Source: a virus | Length of the DNA: 35,395 nt | Virus record (IMG/VR): IMGVR_UViG_3300021963_000367 | Location: 1-35,395 of that record | Reading direction: 5' to 3' (one strand) | Shown: positions 29,575 through 35,395 of the stretch, piece after piece | Layout of the letters: the number at the start of each line of letters is the position of its first letter | Position numbering within the stretch: the first letter of the stretch is position 1 | Notes under the pieces: generated by a model | What the model was told of the DNA's origin: nothing | Databases searched by the model: none | Seen by the model: only the letters and a program-made list of their open reading frames with translations | Position numbers and translations under genes: made by a program

Positions 29575-30566
29575 TTCTTGGAACCTTCCGACTTCTTTAT
29601 TTTACCCTCTACGCCGAAACCCCTGGATATGGAGCTTTTTATCATTTCGTCCAGTTCTTTGACTATCAGTGATTTAATAATTGTTTCAATGTCATCAGAG
29701 GGCTTAGCTACTTTGTCGTAGTTTCTGGGGTCTTCTATATTTCTACCCTCCGGGTGGGAAAACTTTATATAACCTATTCCGGCCTTCTCATACTTTTTTC
29801 TAATGCTTCGAGCTGTCCTGTATTCTCTAAGCTTTTGCATCGATGGTGTCGATATTGGTTCTTTTTCTGTAAGGGCAGCAACTATCAATGATGGCTCTAC
29901 AGATGGGGAAAGCCTTTTTGCCCTATCAAGAAAAAGACGTTGATTTGCAAAATCAGATATGTCCAGAGACTCTGCCATCTTTGAAACTTTTGTATATGGG
30001 AAATGTATGCCCTGAACATCTTCTTTCAGAAATCCGCCCAGTATTTGAGCCTCATATAGTTCGTGGCCTCTGTCTTTAGATGGGTCGTCTTTACCTACTG
30101 GAGGGAGTCTGCCCTCTTTGTCTTTAAGTGCATTGACGCCAGAGAAGTCATCGTCTAGGGAAGCTTTCAAAAGAGCAAGAATGGTTCTTGCCATGTTTTT
30201 TTTGGACTCTGGACCGTCGTCATGTATGAGGGCGTCCAGTATTTCGTCGGTATCAGATGAATCCATAGCAACCGGTCTTCCGCCAGTTTCCATACTGTCT
30301 CCACGCATATACGAAGTTCTTCCAGATATGCCTGGCTTAAGTATCACTTCTATTTCACCCTGAAGAGTGACTTCTCCGTTAGGTGAGATATCCCCCTCTT
30401 CTAGGGGTGCGGTGCTCCATGGGTTGGGGTCTCTCTTTGATGAAGATTCGACCTTTTTATCGTTCGATTTATTTCTTACATAACCAAGAACTGGGCGAAA
30501 CTCGTCGGGCGCCCCTTCTGGTATTCCGAGCCTTGATTCGTAGCGTTTTCTTATGTATTCACTCAT
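29571..30566 (-). CDS. hypothetical head-cluster protein with RGDS-type segment
   Basis: 331 residues. Residues ~23-95 (RPVLGYVRNKS ... GEIEVILKPGISGRTSYMRG DSM) resemble a segment found in some large actinophage head proteins, which I recall near ADP-ribosyltransferase or MuF-type domains, but no catalytic residues can be pointed out. The rest is helical and charged (LFLDRAKRLSPSVEPSLIVA; RTARSIRKKYEKAGIGYIKF). It overlaps the next gene by four bases and the previous one by eight. Confidence 0.65.
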   Translation of the reverse strand: MSEYIRKRYESRLGIPEGAPDEFRPVLGYVRNKSNDKKVESSSKRDPNPWSTAPLEEGDISPNGEVTLQGEIEVILKPGISGRTSYMRGDSMETGGRPVAMDSSDTDEILDALIHDDGPESKKNMARTILALLKASLDDDFSGVNALKDKEGRLPPVGKDDPSKDRGHELYEAQILGGFLKEDVQGIHFPYTKVSKMAESLDISDFANQRLFLDRAKRLSPSVEPSLIVAALTEKEPISTPSMQKLREYRTARSIRKKYEKAGIGYIKFSHPEGRNIEDPRNYDKVAKPSDDIETIIKSLIVKELDEMIKSSISRGFGVEGKIKKSEGSKK

Positions 30567-30771
30567 TGTCTTTACCGCCAGAAGGTTTGCGCTTTAGTAG
30601 AGATGTTCTTTTTGCGACCATTCCATCTCTTGTATTCTTGTTTTCTTTTTTTGATGCAGTTCTTCTGTCGAGTCTCCGTGATGAAGCTCCGGAAGGGGTT
30701 GAAGAAGTTGCAAATGGGCTCCAGTTGCCAAATGGAACATCTTCTGGTGTGTTAGGTATGTCTTTCGTCAT
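30559..30771 (-). CDS. small basic disordered protein
   Basis: 70 residues: an N-terminal Pro-rich part (IPNTPEDVPFGNWSPFA) and a basic, Ser-rich C-terminal half (SSRRLDRRTASKKENKNTRD). Probably disordered. The ATG directly touches the TAA of the giant gene (TAAATG), so it is translated by reinitiation. It may be a scaffold or linker protein of the head; no family is known. Confidence 0.65.
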   Translation of the reverse strand: MTKDIPNTPEDVPFGNWSPFATSSTPSGASSRRLDRRTASKKENKNTRDGMVAKRTSLLKRKPSGGKDNE

Positions 30772-33700
30772 TTAAAAATCCATCCCCCCTGTCACTATGT
30801 CTGATGGGGTTGCCTCTGTCCATCTGTCGCCATCTGCGATTCTGAGCATTGAATTAAGACTTAGCTCGGCGAGGTCCTCAAGACGTAAGCGAAATGCTTC
30901 TTTATCTTCTATTGTTTGCGCCTCGTAGGCATGAGCTACGCTTCCGCCATTATGGACGGTTGATGTCACGCCCATCTCTGAAGCCATATCATTTAGGGCT
31001 TTTTGCGCTCCAGGAGTACTCGTATAATGTTTTCCTGGTGATATCGGTGATTTCATACCCATTTCCCAAAGGGCATCATCCACTAGTTTTCGTCCGGCCT
31101 CTTCATCGCCTACGGTCTTAACTACCTTGGCTTTGCTCTTTGGTATTTTTATAGCACCCCCAGGTGGTGGCACCATCCATGAATCTACTGGATACAAGTT
31201 TTCCAGAGAGTCTGGGTTTTGACCAATTATTTCGGTCATAGGGATAATTATTACATTAGCAGCCCCACCAGGTCTATCCTCGTGCCCTCCGACATAGTGG
31301 TTTACAGAAAAATGAAGCGTCCCGCGATGGTGTTCTCCTGGGGTTCCATCAAATTTTTTCACTTCATGGTCACCAAATGGGCGCAAAAGAATATTCCCCT
31401 CATCGTCTTCTTCTATTTCGTACTTTTCGGGAACCGCATGGACGAAAAACAGTTCTTCTTGTTTAAACCTTTTTGCATCAGACGCATCCGCCTGCATGTT
31501 TTTTTTGCGCTCTTCTGCTGCTTCGTCGCGCAGAGTTTTTAATATTTTTTCTCCGGATTCGGCAAGCTCATCTAGCTCTTTCTTCGCTGATTCGTCGCCG
31601 CGTGACGCCGCATACAAGAGAGCGTCAACCTTGCTTGGGCTGGATTCGGTGTCGCCCATTTCACTAACCCAATAAGCTCTAGCGACTATCCATTTCCTAG
31701 CTGCTTCTTGACCTTCTTTTGTTGTTCTATCTAATCCAGATATTGCATACGGATTAATGGGCATTCTTTGAATACCTTCTTCTAGGCCCTCTTTGGGACC
31801 GCCAAAAGATACTTTTTCGTCGCCTATCTCATACACTTCGTATGAATATCTTTCTTGTCTAGTAACACCATAGTCGTCTGTTGTCGTGGACAGAACTGCC
31901 GTTGTTTTTTTGGCAACTCCTGGCTTTATTGAATTATTGGAAAGCTTTGTGTTCTTTGCCCCTGAAGAAAATCTTGAGGTTTCTTCTCCGGTTATTCCAA
32001 ATGGGTCATCGATTATGCTCCCACGAGTGAAAGACGCTTCCGGGTCATCAAGTGCTTCTATTTCTTCCAGCGAGCGTTCGCCCTTTTTTCTTCTGCTAAG
32101 TCGGCCAACGACGTTTCTTGTTTTGTCTTTAGCAGCACTTGCGGCATCTCTGGCTTTTTCTCCAGCGGCACGTACAGCGTCGCTTTCTGCTATCTCTTTA
32201 GCTTTTTCCCCAGCTCTCTTGAGGCTGTCTACCGCAACATCTACTGCTCTATCCGGCAAACCATCGGGGGCTATTCTGTCTAATTTAGACAAAACAGAGT
32301 CTGCCTGAGCTTTTGTTATTTTTCCATTTTCGACAAGTTTGTCTAGGGTTCTTTCTGCAAGCTCCCTGCCCCCACGTCGAGCTAGCTCTATTGCTATTCC
32401 ACTCAGGGCGGCCTGTGGTCCATAGCGAAGATTTAGGGTTGCGTCCAGAATTATTTCTGCTACATCCCTCTCTTCTTCTGTAAGTTCAAATCTTTCTATT
32501 ACCTTGTTGATGGCTGCGTCTTTTGCTCTACGCTTTATTCCCCCTTTGAGAACCACTCCAGCAACGCCTGGGCGCGATTTGCTGCCGGAACTGAACCTTG
32601 TTTCTCTGCCGTATCTTCCGTTGTCAACAAAAGAATCCAGCTCATCGGTTCGCATTCTCACTCTGGGTCTTGAATCTATTTGTGAGTGAAATCTTTTTGC
32701 TGCAGTCTCTATTATTTCCGAAATTTCTTCGTCAGTAGAACTTTTCAGTAGGTCAATAATTAATGGGTCTACACCATTTATGTCGACTCCTAATTCGTCT
32801 TCTGCGCCAGGAACCTGGTCTATCAGGTCTCTTAAGGAAGAGAGAACACTATTGCGTGTTTCGTGCATCATCCCTATTCTTTCCGCCTTGCTTTGTGGCA
32901 TGCCGAATATTTCGTCTAGGTCATCGGTTCGAGATGATTGTCTTGCTCTCTTGAGCACATCTCCAGATGGGGCTGAACCCCATTTTCTGCCAGAAGAAAA
33001 TCCTGTGCTGCCCCCTCTTCTGCGTGTTTGCCTCATTCGCCATCTGCGCTCGTCTGGACTCAAATCGTCGTCGAAGTCGCCACTGTCGCCACTCAAGTAA
33101 GGCCCTGGGAAATCAACTTTGCCCCAGTCAATTAGAAACCCAGGTGACCCGCCACCATATGGGTCTGAGTAGTTGTTGTTTCTCTGCATATTGCGGATAT
33201 CCAGGAAATCATGAAGCGTTGAAGCCATTCTGCTGAGACTCTGTTTTTCGTTTAGAGAAATTTCCCCGCTCCGAGACCTCTTATCCCCGGAAATGCCAGC
33301 AGCGCGCTTCTTTACTTCATCTATCAGTTCGCTTAGTTGCTCGTCTGTAAGCTCACTTAGGTTTGTAGTCCCAAACTTTTCTTGCATTATGGAGCTGACT
33401 TTTCTGGCAGCTGCGCTGTAGTTTGTGTATTCCGTTCCGTCAAGCTGTTCTTGAATTCTTCTAAGCTCACGAGCAGCAGCAGCAGCAGGGCCCCCGTCTC
33501 GCCACGATGCTTCAACAACCCTGTCTATTGCGGCTGTTGACTTTCTGCGCTCTCGTCCAAATGTCGGCCTCTTGCTTGGCTTTCTTCCCGACGCACCACC
33601 ACCACCACCGCCGGATGGGGATGATGGGCGTGGACTTGGCGACACATCTGTATCTTCTTCTTCTTCGTCGTCGTCGTCTATGTTTGGTCTATACGGCTTT

Positions 33701-35395
33701 TTGCCAGATGGGGCTTCGTCCGGGAAGTCGAAGATATCTAAAACCGAGTCATTGTCGTCGTCTATACGCTCTTTTTCTGGTTCGGACACCCTGGGCTCGG
33801 AGTATCTCCCTTCTGAGCGGCGCTTGTTGATGTGCTTGTCCACAACACGTTTAATCTTCTTTTCTGCGCCTTTTCTTTGGGCCCAGTCCTTTGTGTCAGG
33901 ACTCCCATCTCCTGGTGCGACGCTCTTCACTAGGTCGTCTAGCGCTGTCTCTGCGTCTTTTTGTTCTACAACCTCAAGAACAACAGTGCCGTCATCTCGT
34001 ATTTCGGCTACACGGATAGCACCACCGGGGATGATGAGCTTCTGTACGCCATCGTCTTTTTCTTTATCAAATGACCAATCTGGGAATATGCCTTTACTTC
34101 CCTCGGGGACCCTAATAACAATCTTTCCTGGGCCGGTTGGGTTCGAAGAAGTTGGTATGCGTCCAGTTAGCTGACTATGGTCCAGTTCTGTTAGTTCGCC
34201 GCGAAGTATCTTCTGAAGCAGTTCTTCTGGTATTCCATCTGCAAGCTCCATCTCTATTGTCTCGGACAAGGAAGACTTGTCCATCAACTCCAGGAATGGG
34301 ATTATTATATTTTCTAGCTGCTGCTCGAGGTCCGCTATGTATCTGTTTTTGGGGTCATCGTCTAGACCAAGTTTTTGTGCTCTTCTTCTTCTTCTTGCTA
34401 TCGCGGCAATAGCGCTCATTACCTGGTCTGGGTCAAGAAGTTTTCCTGTGTCGTTTTCTCCGTCGCCCATCTCGACCAACGCATCGCGCTCTTCCCACGT
34501 GGCTTGCTCCAGGAGCTTGTCTCTTTCGTCTATGGCGTGAGTACGCGCGCCATTTTTACCGTTATGAGAATCAAACTTCTTTGCCGGTTTCTTTTTTTTC
34601 TTGCCGCCAGTGCTGGATAATCCACCACCATCATCTCCCCCGATTACCTCTGGTTTTGACTTTTCCTTGAGCTTGCCCCTGAGTTCTTTTATTGCGTCTT
34701 CCCTATCTATTGAGTCAACACCTGAGGTTCTTCTCTTGATGTATTCGTCTCTATAGACTTCAGCCATTTTTTTAATAACATCGCGCTCTTCGGGGGTGAG
34801 ACCCTCTGCTTTGCGCGACAATTCGGCATCGACAAACGAATCAACTAGGTCGTCTAGGGTCATCGATGAGGCATCTGTTTTTACTGTTTCAATGAAAGCC
34901 GCTTCTGCGCGTTCTTTTACTTTTTCTGGAGACAGAGTTCCTCTATCTGCCATTTTATCGGCGAGCATTTCTTCAAGGCGGTCCATGGCTTCGCGCGATG
35001 GCAACACGGTAAACCTTTTTGCCCAGGCCTTGGTTAGTTCGTGAATCATTCGGCGCGCAGTGTCTCTATCTGCTACCTCTTTCCAGAGTGAGTCAGCTGT
35101 TTCGTCGGAGCCTTCAAGCGCCTCGTCCATGATTGCCAGGTCTTCGTTGAGTGTTACAAGCATGTCGATTATGTCGTCTTCGGACATAACTTTTGCGCGC
35201 TCTTTAAGCCGCTTGATTTCCTCGTTTTTGGCCTCGATATATCTTTCTTTTACTCTTTCAGCTCGCTCTTTGGCAATTCTGCTCCCGGCATCGTAGTAAG
35301 TGTCTGCCACAGCTCTAATTGCGTCAGCATCTGACGCAGCTCTATCGGTAAATGTTTTTCCAAACGAAACGTCATCCATGTATTCGAGAGCGGCA
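30772..35395 (-). CDS. giant multidomain phage protein (5' end beyond window)
   Basis: At least 1535 residues from the first ATG (35379). The frame stays open to the window edge (AALEY before that Met), so the true start may lie outside. N-terminal ~230 residues are charged coiled coil. A KIVIRVPEGSKGIFPDWSFD ... KLIIPGGAIRVAEI segment (~420-470) resembles the end of MuF-type ADP-ribosyltransferases. Acidic and Gly/Ser/Pro linkers follow (~560-610). FSSGxK recurs at 794, 929 and 1134. A C-terminal domain (~1300-1430) has TLHFSVNHYVGGH. This build resembles the polyvalent proteins of phages, which may be injected with DNA. Confidence 0.8.
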   Translation of the reverse strand, partial: AALEYMDDVSFGKTFTDRAASDADAIRAVADTYYDAGSRIAKERAERVKERYIEAKNEEIKRLKERAKVMSEDDIIDMLVTLNEDLAIMDEALEGSDETADSLWKEVADRDTARRMIHELTKAWAKRFTVLPSREAMDRLEEMLADKMADRGTLSPEKVKERAEAAFIETVKTDASSMTLDDLVDSFVDAELSRKAEGLTPEERDVIKKMAEVYRDEYIKRRTSGVDSIDREDAIKELRGKLKEKSKPEVIGGDDGGGLSSTGGKKKKKPAKKFDSHNGKNGARTHAIDERDKLLEQATWEERDALVEMGDGENDTGKLLDPDQVMSAIAAIARRRRRAQKLGLDDDPKNRYIADLEQQLENIIIPFLELMDKSSLSETIEMELADGIPEELLQKILRGELTELDHSQLTGRIPTSSNPTGPGKIVIRVPEGSKGIFPDWSFDKEKDDGVQKLIIPGGAIRVAEIRDDGTVVLEVVEQKDAETALDDLVKSVAPGDGSPDTKDWAQRKGAEKKIKRVVDKHINKRRSEGRYSEPRVSEPEKERIDDDNDSVLDIFDFPDEAPSGKKPYRPNIDDDDEEEEDTDVSPSPRPSSPSGGGGGGASGRKPSKRPTFGRERRKSTAAIDRVVEASWRDGGPAAAAARELRRIQEQLDGTEYTNYSAAARKVSSIMQEKFGTTNLSELTDEQLSELIDEVKKRAAGISGDKRSRSGEISLNEKQSLSRMASTLHDFLDIRNMQRNNNYSDPYGGGSPGFLIDWGKVDFPGPYLSGDSGDFDDDLSPDERRWRMRQTRRRGGSTGFSSGRKWGSAPSGDVLKRARQSSRTDDLDEIFGMPQSKAERIGMMHETRNSVLSSLRDLIDQVPGAEDELGVDINGVDPLIIDLLKSSTDEEISEIIETAAKRFHSQIDSRPRVRMRTDELDSFVDNGRYGRETRFSSGSKSRPGVAGVVLKGGIKRRAKDAAINKVIERFELTEEERDVAEIILDATLNLRYGPQAALSGIAIELARRGGRELAERTLDKLVENGKITKAQADSVLSKLDRIAPDGLPDRAVDVAVDSLKRAGEKAKEIAESDAVRAAGEKARDAASAAKDKTRNVVGRLSRRKKGERSLEEIEALDDPEASFTRGSIIDDPFGITGEETSRFSSGAKNTKLSNNSIKPGVAKKTTAVLSTTTDDYGVTRQERYSYEVYEIGDEKVSFGGPKEGLEEGIQRMPINPYAISGLDRTTKEGQEAARKWIVARAYWVSEMGDTESSPSKVDALLYAASRGDESAKKELDELAESGEKILKTLRDEAAEERKKNMQADASDAKRFKQEELFFVHAVPEKYEIEEDDEGNILLRPFGDHEVKKFDGTPGEHHRGTLHFSVNHYVGGHEDRPGGAANVIIIPMTEIIGQNPDSLENLYPVDSWMVPPPGGAIKIPKSKAKVVKTVGDEEAGRKLVDDALWEMGMKSPISPGKHYTSTPGAQKALNDMASEMGVTSTVHNGGSVAHAYEAQTIEDKEAFRLRLEDLAELSLNSMLRIADGDRWTEATPSDIVTGGMDF

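Noticed and set aside
33572-34174. 200-residue + strand frame opposite the giant gene
   Set aside because: Ser/Pro-rich antisense of acidic and low-complexity codons; no start signal.

Overview
The window looks like part of the genome of a tailed phage that infects an actinobacterium. The evidence is an HK97-type major capsid gene, a head-gene cluster, a phage-style primase-helicase, eight tRNA genes, a WhiB-family regulator (a family confined to Actinobacteria and their phages) and several small zinc-ribbon proteins of kinds I know from actinophages. Genes are tightly packed with ATGA, GTGA and TGATG junctions. No large terminase, portal, tail, lysis or integrase gene is visible, so this is a partial genome and lifestyle cannot be judged. 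The right edge cuts a giant gene.

Layout. (1) 1-2450: an SSB gene on the + strand faces a four-gene - strand operon that ends in a LysM membrane protein. This stretch is visibly more GC-rich and has different word usage from the rest. (2) 2380-3220: three perfect DnaA boxes in 41 bp plus a fourth box, and three copies of a 20-bp quasi-palindrome flanking two small genes, one encoding a LexA-like winged-helix protein. This is a candidate origin and immunity/control region. (3) 3.2-11.5 kb: an accessory and tRNA region on the - strand. Eight tRNAs (CAU, UAC Val, UAU Ile, UCU Arg, UUU Lys, UAA Leu, UGG Pro, UAG Leu) are interleaved with a cytochrome P450, ThyX, a probable nuclease, a lipoprotein, a DUF2061 membrane protein and small zinc proteins. 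A two-gene + strand cassette sits between two similar tRNAs. (4) 11.6-17.9 kb: small membrane and regulatory proteins, an HExxH metallopeptidase, a ribbon-helix-helix protein, a terminase-small-subunit-like HTH protein, primase-helicase, WhiB and a Lys/Ala-rich histone-tail-like protein. (5) 17.9-20.9 kb: a + strand block ending in a monomeric B12-dependent (class II) ribonucleotide reductase. (6) 20.9-35.4 kb: the virion/head region on the - strand, with an SNase nuclease, a DUF5872/DUF6321-like protein, a 2-oxoglutarate oxygenase directly behind the capsid gene and its terminator, the major capsid protein, several head-cluster proteins of unknown function and a multidomain protein of more than 1535 residues.

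How it fits together. ThyX, class II RNR, SSB and primase-helicase supply deoxynucleotides and replicate DNA. Seven of the eight tRNAs have a U at the wobble position and read A-ending codons, which suits a phage less GC-rich than its host. The most unusual features are: four protein genes whose start codon lies only 1-2 nt after the 3' end of a tRNA, so tRNA processing would release leaderless mRNAs; the P450 placed in that arrangement; and the repeated operator next to a LexA-type DNA-binding protein. Function calls rest on motifs read by eye; no database search was possible.
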